Origin: Pictodentalium vernedei
Lineage: Eukaryota > Mollusca > Scaphopoda > Dentaliida > Dentaliidae
Assembly: GCA_031216915.1 (NCBI GenBank)
Contig: CM062297.1
Coordinates: 535,516,971-535,580,970, forward strand
Direction of reading: 5' to 3'
DNA: 64,000 nucleotides
Both the position numbers and the translations under genes were made by a program. The notes under the pieces were generated by a model that had not been told where the DNA came from, made no database searches, and was given only the letters and a program-made list of their open reading frames with translations. Below, one piece after another: positions 10,074 through 20,640 of this stretch (its first letter is position 1; the number at the start of each line of letters is the position of its first letter).

Positions 10074-11850
10074 AGAGAAGTTCTCCTGAGACCGAAGCGA
10101 CTCTAAGAGAGTTCTTCACCTTAGTATCCACTAGTGTGGATGTAGCTAGGGCTGCGTCATGTCTAACCAACTCCAGATTTGCCACTGAAAGGGCGGAGTT
10201 ACACGTGGAATAAGCTACTGCCCTTGAAAGAAGACTTAAAGAGGATTGTATTTCCTGAAACTCTTTCCCCTGAAGGCGCAGTGATAACGCCTTAGTAAGG
10301 TAATCTGCGTAAGATAAGGCATCTAAATTGGCTCTGTTAGACGCAATAGCTGTTTCCAACACCGCGGTTGGAATAGAAGCCGACAACGGTAATGATAGCT
10401 CTAAGTCTTCCGCCTCGTCGTCCATACGCAGAGGAACTCTCGGTATACCCTGTCCTGCCGTATCGAATTTATTCCTTGCATTAATGAAAGGCAGGTTGAG
10501 AGTATTAGCGGACAAGAAACCTGCTTTCCCAGTCCTGGAAGCAAGTTTAAATATAGCGTCGTTCAATAATTCAAATGTTCTTGCAACATTATTGGACTGC
10601 AACGGAAACTTGGGAGCGATGTCCCTGAACCGCTCAAAAAATTCAGAGTCCAATGACGCTATAATTCTCTTGTCCGGAACCGCAGCAGTCTGGCCCGACG
10701 GAACAACTTGAGGGAGAAAGTGCCGGATGAAGTCCACGGCAGCTTTATGTAGTTCCGAAAGGGATAGCTCCAAGTCATCCGTATCCCTTTCACCATCCGG
10801 TCGGACCTCATGATGTTCCCGGTCGTCTGCCCACGATGCTTCGGCGGAGCGTACCGACCCAGCGCCGTCGGATAATTCTCGATCCGACACCGTTTCTGTC
10901 GGCTGCTGGGATGCTGCGATAAGCTGTGCTATCTGCACAAGAATGTCCGGCGTCGAGACCTGCGGAGGCGCAGTCTTTCGCTGCTTCGCCGAGGGCAGCT
11001 CCGCATCAGATGGCTCCCGCATACTTTTCCTATGCGAACGTCCGGAGTCCATCGGTCTCGAATCCCTGGCTGCCGGATGGTGTGACCTGGTCGCCGAAGA
11101 ATCCCTGATCGGCGAAGCTGGTAATATATCGGCGGTCACGCAGCCAAGGTGAGGTCGTGTGCGCTGACGAGAAGAGGAAGCCTTAACAGTCTCCGCGGAC
11201 TGCTTATACAACGGAGCGTCCCGAGCGACGGACGTATGCTCCGCTAAAGACACATTTTGTACCACAACATCTGGTCCCAGATGTTGTTGTACGAGAGAGG
11301 GGCCTCTCTTGCTCGCGGCCCGGCTGGACCTGGACGAGCTAGGAACCGGACTCAAAGGCTTCCTCCGTTCTCGCTTACTATCCGCCGTCACTGGGTGTGC
11401 ATCTATTATGTTTATAGTGCTCGCATCACCCAAAATTTCCTCCTGGACCGCATCGGACGAACCCGGCTGCCGAACCATTCGGTGAATGGACGCTACACCG
11501 GGCGAGCTAGCGGACGACATTTGTCTAATCTCCATGAGCACTTTTGCCGCTAGCTCTGAATTCATTTGTGATGACGGACGCACACTTGTAGAAGATAACA
11601 TGGAAACATCACCCTGTTCTGGTTCCTCTGAAATAGAAACTGAGAGAGTAGAGTGACCTTGCGGAGAAAGAGCCGGCATAGCCCTTTCTCCAGAAACAAC
11701 ATATCGTGACACACGTTTCCAATGTTTCTCATCCCAATATTCACATATAGGACAGGGATTAATGCGAGAACACTGACTACAATTAATACAATGATCATGA
11801 AAGTCAGAGGAAGATTTCTTCCTATTACAATTTGAACAATGTCCCTTCAT
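9748..11850 (-). CDS. DIRS copy A gag-like protein, 700 aa
   Basis: Likely nucleocapsid or assembly protein of the element. I chose the ATG at 11850, which begins MKGHCSNCN; the open frame extends 17 codons upstream without an ATG. The N-terminus has a cluster of CxxC pairs (CSNC, CINC, CSQC, CPIC) with nearby His residues, a zinc-binding pattern. The middle is low-complexity and Ser-rich, followed by a conserved helical region with GQGIPRVPLR and LELSLPLSASIPT. The C-terminus is basic and Gly/Arg-rich (GRGAGHGGRGF), suited to RNA binding. The same blocks occur in the gag remains of B, C, D, E and I. It ends TGA in the same phase as the recombinase frame, which reopens 57 nt downstream. Confidence 0.85.
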   Translation of the reverse strand: MKGHCSNCNRKKSSSDFHDHCINCSQCSRINPCPICEYWDEKHWKRVSRYVVSGERAMPALSPQGHSTLSVSISEEPEQGDVSMLSSTSVRPSSQMNSELAAKVLMEIRQMSSASSPGVASIHRMVRQPGSSDAVQEEILGDASTINIIDAHPVTADSKRERRKPLSPVPSSSRSSRAASKRGPSLVQQHLGPDVVVQNVSLAEHTSVARDAPLYKQSAETVKASSSRQRTRPHLGCVTADILPASPIRDSSATRSHHPAARDSRPMDSGRSHRKSMREPSDAELPSAKQRKTAPPQVSTPDILVQIAQLIAASQQPTETVSDRELSDGAGSVRSAEASWADDREHHEVRPDGERDTDDLELSLSELHKAAVDFIRHFLPQVVPSGQTAAVPDKRIIASLDSEFFERFRDIAPKFPLQSNNVARTFELLNDAIFKLASRTGKAGFLSANTLNLPFINARNKFDTAGQGIPRVPLRMDDEAEDLELSLPLSASIPTAVLETAIASNRANLDALSYADYLTKALSLRLQGKEFQEIQSSLSLLSRAVAYSTCNSALSVANLELVRHDAALATSTLVDTKVKNSLRVASVSGELLFGGKLSAIYDKITKKAKDSLLFKSAPKKSDTADTNKTGTSGSNAPKRGSYRGSGASSWSYSRDRQGSDSRSGRPSGRDNRSDAPRSTGRGAGHGGRGFSYRRPHRSRR

Positions 11851-12735
11851 TGTGAAAGAACAACAATAAGTCCTAGTTACTCGCAAAAACCCCTGACACA
11901 AAGATACATAATAACATGATCCATTAATAAATGAAAAAACAATTGCAAATCAAAATAATTTTGAAAAAATATTTTTTCAGCGAAGCCCAAGTTGCTGAAA
12001 AGTAACGTTGAGCCCCGATGGATCCGATGGCAAAGTGTGGTCAAAAATTTTTAATTTATATTAAATAATTAATGAGACACTTACGGATAATATAAATGTA
12101 TCTTATAGTGAGATAAACTACAGCAAAGGCAAACAGCCCCCCTCAAAAAAGGCTGTTGCCAATGTAAACAAACAGTGTAAAAACACCAGAAAACATAACT
12201 CCAGGCACTGAAAAAACTGGCCCGGAATCAGTCATCAAATTACACTCTATCTGATGCAAAACAGAGACTCCCAGGGGAGAATCTGCAGAACATCAGATGG
12301 AAGATGCAGAACACAAACGTTATACACCCATGGGTGAAAACGTAACTATGGGGAAAATAACAGAAAACATTCTGTAACCAAGCAACTCTCCCAGGAAATT
12401 TTAGAAATGAAATTTCTCAAAAATATGCCAAAAGCATGGGAGAATTGCAAGGGGGGACTTTAGAAGGCTAGGGGAGAGGAAACACTGAATAAGCAGTGCA
12501 ACATTTAGCAAGAATGACAACAAGAGGCCCATGCCTCAAAAATAGGCAACTTAACATAATTTCATCAAAAAATTTTAAGTACAGCCCTGATTATTTTTTG
12601 TCACTTCTTTTTCCTCTCCTCCTTCTATCCTCCTTAGAATCACATTTTCTCCAAAAATTACGTGTCTAGCATCCTTTAAACTGAGATTTACAAGCACAAA
12701 GATCAGTGAGATGTTGACTGATGAAGGGCCAAACA

Positions 12736-12938
12736 GAGAATGATAATTGGCGCCAATTTCGGGACGTCTGCGTCACTGCGCATGCGCAGTAGAGGCGTAG
12801 TATGGAGGTCCTTTAGGACATGATTTCTTTTTGTTTTGGATGCAAATTTTGGGGATTGGGGGGCAAAATTTGTGTTTGGCCCTGGTTTTGTTAGAGTTAG
12901 CACCAGCTAAGTCTGGGTCATTGGTACAGTATAAAAAT
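12736..12938 (-). promoter_or_regulatory. Right (5') inverted terminal repeat and probable promoter of DIRS copy A
   Basis: The inverted partner of 5822-6049. In DIRS elements the 5' terminal repeat serves as promoter. It holds two perfect palindromes: ACTGCGCATGCGCAGT at 12776-12791, which contains the NRF1 consensus TGCGCATGCGCA, and TTGGCGCCAA at about 12747-12756, which resembles an E2F site. Promoter activity is an inference from position, motif match and conservation in other copies. Confidence 0.6.
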
Positions 12939-13215
12939 ATAAACAGGTAAAGGCTAAGAATAGAGGACCGCGCGTTTTTTAAGAAAATAAAACATATTTC
13001 ACAACTTTTTTGAGTTACTTATCATTCTAAGACATGTTTTACACAAAATTAGCCCAAAACACCGATACCCACTCACAAAATAATCACTTTTAACCCTTTT
13101 CTCTGTGACAGGTTTTTGAAACAAAATTAATTTCTGATTGCGTTCTGAAATGGAGCTGTGGATGTTTCGATGTGACGTCACAGGGAGCAATCATTACCTT
13201 TTTTGCATGCTAGGA

Positions 13216-13265
13216 TCAGTTTAGGATGGGTATGGGTTAGCTAACCCATACCCATCCTAAACTGA
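13216..13265. repeat. Perfect 50-bp palindrome
   Basis: Arms of 25 bp meet with no spacer at 13240/13241 (centre GGGTTAGCTAACCC). A third, partial copy of one arm lies at about 13319-13347. It sits in the hAT element, right of DIRS copy A. Confidence 0.9.
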
Positions 13266-13580
13266 CCTTAATGCATTGGTCGCCGTATTCTAATCATTGC
13301 CTTCTTTGCGTACTAGGGTCAGTTTAGGATGGGTACGGGTTAGCTAACTTCAGAAAAGCATTTAAATTTAACTCAAACTAACTGGAACTGACCTGAATTT
13401 TTTTTCGTTATTTTCTTTTATTGTAGAAACGCATTGTCAAACTCTTCACTTACAATGCTATCCTCGTATCCTTCTCTGACAGAGTAATTCAGTGATCACT
13501 TTACAGTTAAAATATTTCCAATTCAAATGATTTTCCACGCGAATTTTCAAAACAAACACAGAACCCACTTGGTTAAAAAC

Positions 13581-14457
13581 GGTAAGTGGACAACAAGCCC
13601 CAAAGACAACTCGCCCTCGGACTGGACTACTCGCCTCAAATTTTGGACAACTCGCCCCAGAAATTAGACTACTCGCCCCAAGTTTTGGATTTGGACTACT
13701 CGACCCAGGAAATTTATACTGCCCTTGACAGATATTTTGGACTGCTAGCCTAAAAATTGTGACAAACTAAATTGGGCCTTAGTATCTGTGAAAAAGAACT
13801 AACTCACGGCTAAAAAAAATGAACATTTATTCATAGATTTCTGATTTCAAGTAATATATGACATTCTTACATATCAAACACGAAGTCATTTTCTCAATTA
13901 CATTTTTTGGTTTTGGATTAACACAGTTGAAAAAAAAAATAACATTTTGTAACCAAGTGAAAAAAAGCCTGTGTCATTTATAACAAGCGCATATACAACA
14001 AGGAGACATAAACAACATTTATAAATAGAAATAATGCAATGATTCAACAGCTTTTGGCAAAGTGAGCCATACAAATTCCCACATTTTCTTAACAATGTAT
14101 TAACAGACATTAGATTATTTTCATACATTTTCCAATACTTGAATATTTTATAATGATTTTGCAGAGATTACAGCCGCCTCATCCTCCCTTTCTGGCAAAG
14201 CACTGATGTTTTCCAAATTATTTACGGGAGTCGAGTCACCATGCAACTCTGTAGCATTATTTTCTGAACCTGGTGTAGATGTAGCACAAGTAATACTGGT
14301 GGAAGCCAAATTTCTCTGTTCACTTTGTCCAAAGCTGAGGCAAGTAGTCCACGTTTTAGGGCGAGTTGTCTTCTTTGGTTTGGGGCGAGTGGTCCAGAGC
14401 TATGGCGACTTGTCCAATGCCGGGCGAGTTGTCTTTGGGGTGAGTTGTCCACCATTC
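13581..14457. mobile_element. Fold-back element with 'ACAACTCGCCC' sub-repeats
   Basis: The arms are built from several short direct repeats of the type GGACAACTCGCCCC (13585-13700) and their inverted copies GGGCGAGTTGTCC (14340-14455). An 8-bp direct repeat TTAAAAAC flanks it at 13573-13580 and 14458-14465. The middle (about 13760-14330) is AT-rich without a recognisable gene. It looks like a non-autonomous fold-back DNA element. Confidence 0.75.
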
Positions 14458-14663
14458 TTAAAAACAGCTGATTTTAAATGTGAAACCACCAAGTATTTGG
14501 TCCAAGAATTTGAGGAGCATGTGTAACTCGCATTTCCACACATTCCAAAACACGTTTTGCTGGACACGTATCAGTTAATACAGGCATGTTTATGTTTCTG
14601 GAATTACAAGTAATCTCTATTTAGGTTATTCTTCAAGCACTTCAAGTGCATAAATTTCGGTAT

Positions 14664-14970
14664 CTGACCGATTCGGACCATGTACGATTCAGATCACCTT
14701 TTTTTGGACGATTCGGCCCAGACCTATGGATGATTCAGCCCAGATTTCTGGACAATTCGGACAAGATTATTGGACGATTCGGACCATGCCTGTGGACGAT
14801 TCACACCATATTTACGAACAATTCGGAACAGGCTTTCAGATCATTCATAAACATGGTCCGAATCTTCCATAAACGTGGTCCATAAACATGGTTCGAATGG
14901 CCCAGTAATCTGGTCCGAATCATCCCCCTAAAAAATCTGGTCCGAATCGTACATGGTCTGAATCATCCAT
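14664..14970. mobile_element. Fold-back element with 'GGACGATTCGGACC' sub-repeats
   Basis: The left half is a run of units like GGACGATTCGGACCATG spaced by about 25-35 bp. The right half carries the inverted units (TGGTCCGAATC). The outer arms 14673-14695 and 14941-14963 pair with two mismatches. No clear target duplication was seen. The frames are by-products of the repeats. Confidence 0.7.
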
Positions 14971-15270
14971 ATTCCATAAAGTTCAGACGCTTTAGCTTTT
15001 TTTCGTGTTCAGAGAAATCAAGCACTTGCAAATTCATGAAGTACACACCAGTGTGACTTCGAAGTACATTTCCGTCAGTTCTTCTTCCCAAATGTAGAGT
15101 CAAAACATTAAAACGGACATCTACAGAGTTTTAACCACATGTTGAGGATTGTAAATAAATAGTTCAATTCTTACTTACCAAGGACTTGCCAGTATTTTTA
15201 TCAAGGTTCGAATTCCATGTCTGAACTTGTCTCATTGCTTTGTACAAAATACAATACTAAATAGTTACCT

Positions 15271-15272
15271 AT

Positions 15273-15311
<39 letters not shown>

Positions 15312-15524
15312 TTGGTGTTTAACGTCACATATTTATGCACAATGGCTAATCGTGACACAACATGCAGATAAAGTCAAGTTTAGACAATCGTTTATACTCC
15401 ATGTTGCCCATTTTAGAGGACTTCCACCCCAAGCATTGGTGACTGGGTCCTATTTTACCAGTAAAGTTGAACTTGTTGACCATAGTAAACAAGCACTGCC
15501 TCACTTCCCGGGGTCCCACAGGGA
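15271..15524 (-). mobile_element. SINE-like element (type 2)
   Basis: It ends, on the minus strand, in an (AAAT)n tail at 15271-15310 and the same 'gtgtttaacgtcacatattt' module as the type 1 SINE. The body has no tRNA boxes; it reads 'ccatgttgcccattttagag' and 'ttcacttcccggggtcc' in plus-strand order. The target duplication aaatagttacct (12 bp) lies at 15259-15270 and 15525-15536. A sister copy is at 41091-41329. Confidence 0.85.
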
Positions 15525-15756
15525 AAATAGTTACCTCAACTTACCTCATACCCCATACGATTAAAAAAAACAATCGGAAATATGTTTATTATTTGTGGTT
15601 AGAATAGGCCCTGTTGGTGGTGAGAAGGGTCTTTAGAAAAGGGTGACATAATCGGCAACTGCCGATATTTTTTGTCGGCGCCAATCCGATTCCGATTCCT
15701 CATAATCGGCCGATTATTCCACCGATTACGATAATCGGTCGACCACTAATAATTTG

Positions 15757-15817
15757 GTAACTGTCAAGCTGGTAACAGACCTAGGTATTCAGATCCAAAG
15801 AGGCAACTTACAGTAAA
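15757..15817 (-). other. Short fragment of DIRS copy I between hAT and H3
   Basis: About 60 bp lie between the hAT target duplication and the start of H3. By the nesting order this is copy I interior; the sequence is too short to recognise. Confidence 0.4.
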
Positions 15818-18659
15818 CAACAGTCCCCATGGGGACTGAGGTGGTCACTTGACCAAGTTATTTAAAGAAGGATTTAATTAGCAGCTATAGCTAGTTAAAA
15901 CTACAGAGGAATGAAGTTATTCAATTATTTATAACTCTGTTGTCCATGCCAGATGATTTTTTTCTAGTATTGGGATGCTATCACAGAAATAATGCCCAGA
16001 TTTTTAGAAATGTAAAACTAGGGAGTCCAAATATCAACCTAGGGACTTAACTTGAACAAACTTGAAGGATGCTGAAGACCAAATATCAAAAGATCCTGAC
16101 TGGTAGTTCTGAAGAAGAAGATTCTGAGAATATGACCAAAATATGTAAAAAATTGCCCCCCGACCCCCCCCCCCCCCCCCCCCCCCCCCCCAAGACAAAT
16201 ATCAACCCAGGAACTTTATTTGAACAAACTGAATCCGAGCCCTCTAAGGATGCTGTAGAGCAAATGTGAAAAGATTCTGATTGTATCTCAAGAAGAAGAG
16301 TTTTTAAGATTATTCCTCAAATTGGAATAAGTTAAAATTTGGATTCCAAGGGAGCCTAAATATTAACCTTGGGATTTGATTTAAACAAACTTAGATCTGA
16401 ACTCCCTAAGGATGCTGTATACCGCATATCAAAAGATTCTGACTGGTGGATCTGAAGAAGATTTTTAAAGAATATCGGGCTCCCTTAGAGAGGCCAATTA
16501 TTAACCGATGGAGTTAAGTGGAACCAACTGAATCCAACCCCTGTAAGGATTCTGTATGCCATATATTAAAAGATTCTGACTGGGGTTTCTGGAGAAGAGT
16601 TTTAAAGATTATTCCTCATACTGGACTAAGTTAAAATTTGGGGTTCAATACGGAACCCAAATATTAATCCAAGGACATGGTTTGAACAAACGTACATCTG
16701 ACCTCCCTAAGGATATTGTATACCAAATATCAAAAGATTCTGACTGGTAGATCTGAAGAAGAAGATTTTTAAAGATTATTCCCCATATTGCCCTAAGTTA
16801 AAATTCAGGGCCCTGTATTGAGCCCAAATATAAACCAAGGGGCTTAATTTTAACAAACTTGTATCTGACCTCCCCCCACCCCACCCCCCTACCCCCCCCC
16901 CCCCCCCCCCCTTATCAATGCTTTATACCAAATATCAAAAGATTCTAATCAGCGGTTCTGAAGAAGAAATTATTTTTAATTTTTGCCAAAAAATATGCTG
17001 ACTCGGCATTTTTGATGTCAAAACTCTCCCCTACCCCCACCCCCATTTACAGAACACCCTGACACAACTGATGGTATTTTTTTTCAATCCATTCTACAGG
17101 TCCTAAGGATGCTTCATACCAAAATAACAGATTCTCTGTGGTTTGGGAAGTATGGGCCTTTGAAAATATTTCTATTTTTAACTCCTGGGGTTCCCATGGG
17201 GACAGAGGAAAATGATAAATTTATAGTAATTTGTATATTTTTAATACTTACCAATGGCCCAGAATTAGCTGGTGCAACCTCAATATTATTAAGGGCCAAA
17301 CACAAATTTTGAACCCCCCCAATCCCCCAAATTTGCATACAATACCGAAAATTAAAAGTCCTATCTGGCCCTCCATACTTTTAGTACTGCGCATGTGCAG
17401 TACACAGGAAGAGACCAGAATTGGCGCCAACATCATTTTTTCCCATTTGTGCCTACTGAAGTGATAACTCAGCAGGGAGGTATGAGTGCCCACTCATGGG
17501 AGGGCCATCCCCATCTGGGCCATTGGTGAGTATTAAAAATATACAAATTCCTATAAATTTATCATATTTTTATACTAAAACTCAATGGCCCAGACTTAGC
17601 TGAATCATAGAACTTAAAGAATTAGCAGACAAAAATACAGCTCCTTAGCCTGCATTAGAACTCCCAAAATGAAAAGGAGATTAAATTTTTAAGGAATTAC
17701 TTATATGCCTCTCTATACAACAATAGAGAAGACATATCACCAAAATAAGGAGCAATATCGAAGTAATTCCCCATTACTTAACATAAAATGATTATGCTAA
17801 TTGGGTGAAACGATCCCCCAATTTTAAGGCTAGTCCAGAATAAGACATTTAAAATTAGGAAAGGTGTGTCTGAGAGTGAGAGATTAACGCCCACAAACAC
17901 ATGCCATATATAATGTAACAAACTGTACATAAGATCAGAATAATAAATCATATCGAACACACCCCCCCCCCCCCCCCCCCCCCCCCCCACCCGCATTACT
18001 TGAAACGCTAGATAAGTAAGGCCGGCACAGTAATATTAAAGCTTGGAACAGTGACAAATTTATTTTTCACTGTATGAAAAAGAAACTTCACGCTACATTC
18101 CCAAAGCTATACTGCTGCTGCTATTCTCAATAAAGAGTAATACAGCTAAAAAGCTTATAGTTAGTCAAAGCAAGCATAAAGACACTAACCCAGCACGACT
18201 CATAATGCTTTAGTGTTAGTTATCTAGAATAGTATAGAAACCATAGGGCTCCCTCACGTCTGACTGACTCCATAATGCCACTAAGGACAGATGGGGATTT
18301 GAACATGGCACTATTGCAAAGAATATACCTGCTGAAACAGCGTCGACATATCCCTTGAAATCAAGACAGTATGCCATGGCATCAAATAATACACTATACA
18401 GACATAATATCCAATCCACCAAGTGGAAATATAATCCACAACAATAGATTTGATAAAAATGAAGTGGGCGATGAAAACTATGTTCCGGCACCTGATCATA
18501 AAAACCTAAATGAACACCTTGTGCCTCGTTCTGATTATAGCAGGAAATATATTCCTGAAAAGGAGTTAACTGTAGGCATTCGAAAGAACGCTCATTAATC
18601 ACACTAGGTTAATATGGCACCATCAATAGGGCTAATAGCCTCAAACAACTAACACAAAA

Positions 18660-20165
18660 ACAATACCGCTAAGGAGAGAACAACTCTTCTCTTGTAATGG
18701 TACCTTGTCCAATAGGATAGTGGTCTCAGTCTGGCTGAAGCAGCTAAAAGTCTTCCTATTTGTGAAGACAATTAAATGGCTGTTAACTGCGACCCTAGAA
18801 GCTAACTAAAGGAGACTTACAACACTAGCCGCTAATGATAGGGAAAAAACATTGCTCATAATTCTAGCTAGGCTACTATAGTGTCAACAATAAGACTAAA
18901 GTCTGTGACACTAAGGAAAATAATTCTAGCTAGGCTACTATAGTGTCAACAATAAGACTAAAGTCTGTGACACTAAGGAAAACACCGAGAAGGAAAATAT
19001 GAACTCTTTCCTTCAGCGGTTCTATTCCCGAAAGACAGCGGTCTTAGCCTATCGAATGAAGCTTAGAAGACTTCATCTCCGTGAAGACAGCTATCTTGGT
19101 GTAATTTTTGCAACTTTAGAAAGCTCACTAGACGGAGACTTATAATGTTAGTCGCTCAAGTTACGGGAAAAATACTGCACTTGATTCTTATAAAGCATCA
19201 ACAAAAGGAGTAAAAGCCCCAGACACCTAAGAATACAACACCGAGAAGGAAACAATGTACTCTTTCCTTTTAATGGCCCTAATTCCAAAGAGACAGCAGT
19301 CTCATATTAGCTAGCGCAGCTAATAAGTCTTCATCCCCTGAAGACATATATCTCGGTGAAACTGCGACTTTGAAAGCTCACTAAATGGAGACTTACAACA
19401 TTAGTCACTCAAGGTAAGGAATGAGGACCGCTCTCCAATGGCCGTAATTCCAAAGAGACAGTAGTCTCAGCTTAGCTAACACAGTTTATTAGTCTTCACC
19501 TCCATGAAGACAAATATCTGTATCACCTGTGGCCTTGCAAAGCTCACTAAACAGAGACTTACAACATTAGCCGCAATGTATAAGAAAAATGACTGCTGTA
19601 AAATATATAAGGTCACTATGACATTAGCCGCTAATGATATATAAACACAGACCGCTCTTAATTCACATAAGCCAAACTAAGGCGACAACAATAGGACTAA
19701 TTGCCTGTGACGCCTAGGAATACTACACCGAGAAGGAAAACGTAATCTTTCCTTCTAACAGCCTTATTCCAAAAAGCTAGCAGTCTCAGCGCAGCTAACA
19801 CAGCCTAGAAGTCATATATCAGTGAAGATAGATATCTGTGTGTTACCCTGCGACCTTAGACAGCTCACTAAACGGAGACTTATGACGTTAGCCACTAATG
19901 TATAAGAAAAGAACGCTCTAACTGTACATAAGGATACTATGGCATTCACAATAGCACTAAATGCCTCTGATGCCTAGGAATACAACACCGAGAAGGAAAA
20001 GACATACTTATTCCTTCTAACGGCTCTATTCCAAACAAGACAGCTGTCTCAGCCTATCTATGAGCTATTGATCTTCTATTCATTAGGAATAGATCATTGC
20101 CTTTCTTATAATATTGCTAAGCCAAGGGAGACGTCATTAATCTGACCAAAAGCCTTCAACACCTG
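18660..20165 (-). repeat. Tandem array of about 255-bp units inside DIRS copy G
   Basis: Units begin near 'acaccgagaaggaaa' at 18982, 19238, 19725 and 19985; a diverged unit start lies near 19410 and another near 18666. Spacings are 256, about 2 x 243, and 260 bp. Each unit contains in order 'ctctttcctt', 'gacagc.gtctcag', 'agtcttc...gaagaca', 'agctcactaaacggagact' and 'acattagccgct'. A 62-bp sub-duplication lies at 18859-18982. Units are much diverged from each other. The purine-then-pyrimidine pattern also occurs in the gag remnant that follows and in copy B gag (about 25828-25855), so the unit may derive from gag. Confidence 0.75.
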
Positions 20166-20640
20166 AGCCAACAGATCCGGGAAGGAAAGATCTTCGTCTT
20201 TCCTTCGCCCAATACCTTAAGCTGCTTTTTGCCTAGCAAACGCAGACTTTTGTTCAGATGGAACAAGATTCGAAGAGCTTATGAATAGAAATTCATAGTC
20301 TTAATGTGCTGTTCCGTGAGGATGGAGAATCAACCTCCGCAGCCCTCTCACCATCTGAATGTTCCATCTGAAAACATGGTCAACACCATCCGAATGTTCA
20401 GATGACTGGACCAACCCAGCACTGTCCGACAGCTCACTACCGGAGACTGTTGACAGCAGAACCTGCGACTACTGGGATGCTGTGATACGCTGCACAATCT
20501 GCGGTAGCAGGTCCATGAACAAGGCTTGCAGAGCAACGATTATCTGCTTCTTCACCATATGCTGCTCAAGGCAACCTCATGAGCCCAAGGGCATCCCGAT
20601 AGAGCCTAAGTTTGTACAAGCACTAAGCACTAACTAATTA
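20166..20640 (-). pseudogene. Gag N-terminal/middle remnant of DIRS copy G
   Basis: Aligns in order with copy B 25828-26220: 'gggaaggaaag', 'ctagcaaacgcag', 'gttccgt.aggatggagaatc', 'tccgacagctcact' and 'gatgctgtgata'. It then jumps to the leader block 'catgagcccaagggcatccc', which in copy B lies at 27296. No open frame survives. Confidence 0.6.

Larger units (their letters stand above)
5819..12938 (-). mobile_element. DIRS copy A: nearly complete DIRS retrotransposon
   Basis: This 7.1-kb element is transcribed on the minus strand. It has inverted terminal repeats (5822-6049 and 12736-12938), an ICR at 6122-6210, a gag-like gene (9748-11850), an overlapping RT/RNase H/methyltransferase-like frame (7758-10073) and a tyrosine recombinase (6801 to about 7800). 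The left end is GTT after an A-run (5819-5821); the right end is 'tataaaaat' followed by ATA. There is no target duplication. This structure is the DIRS group rather than the PAT or Ngaro group, which have split direct repeats. The single visible lesion is a one-base frameshift in the recombinase. Confidence 0.93.
4542..15748. mobile_element. hAT-type DNA transposon, interrupted by DIRS copy A
   Basis: The ends are inverted repeats: TAGTGATCGACCGATTAT on the left and the complement of TAGTGGTCGACCGATTAT on the right. Both lead into sub-terminal 'aatcggccgatt' repeats (4595-4625 and 15700-15745). A perfect 8-bp target duplication, ATAATTTG, lies at 4534-4541 and 15749-15756, as known for hAT elements. 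The element is 11.2 kb, of which 7.1 kb is DIRS copy A. The rest holds two fold-back elements, a SINE and short repeats. I found no hAT transposase, so it is non-autonomous or decayed. Confidence 0.85.

Noticed and set aside
10328-11553. Plus-strand frames of 60-127 codons over the gag gene of copy A, and similar ones in C, D and E
   Set aside because: They are antisense to well-supported gag frames, not conserved between copies, and have no domain.
16140-16200. A proline-rich peptide from the C-run at 16163-16190
   Set aside because: Homopolymer within the non-coding H3 module array.
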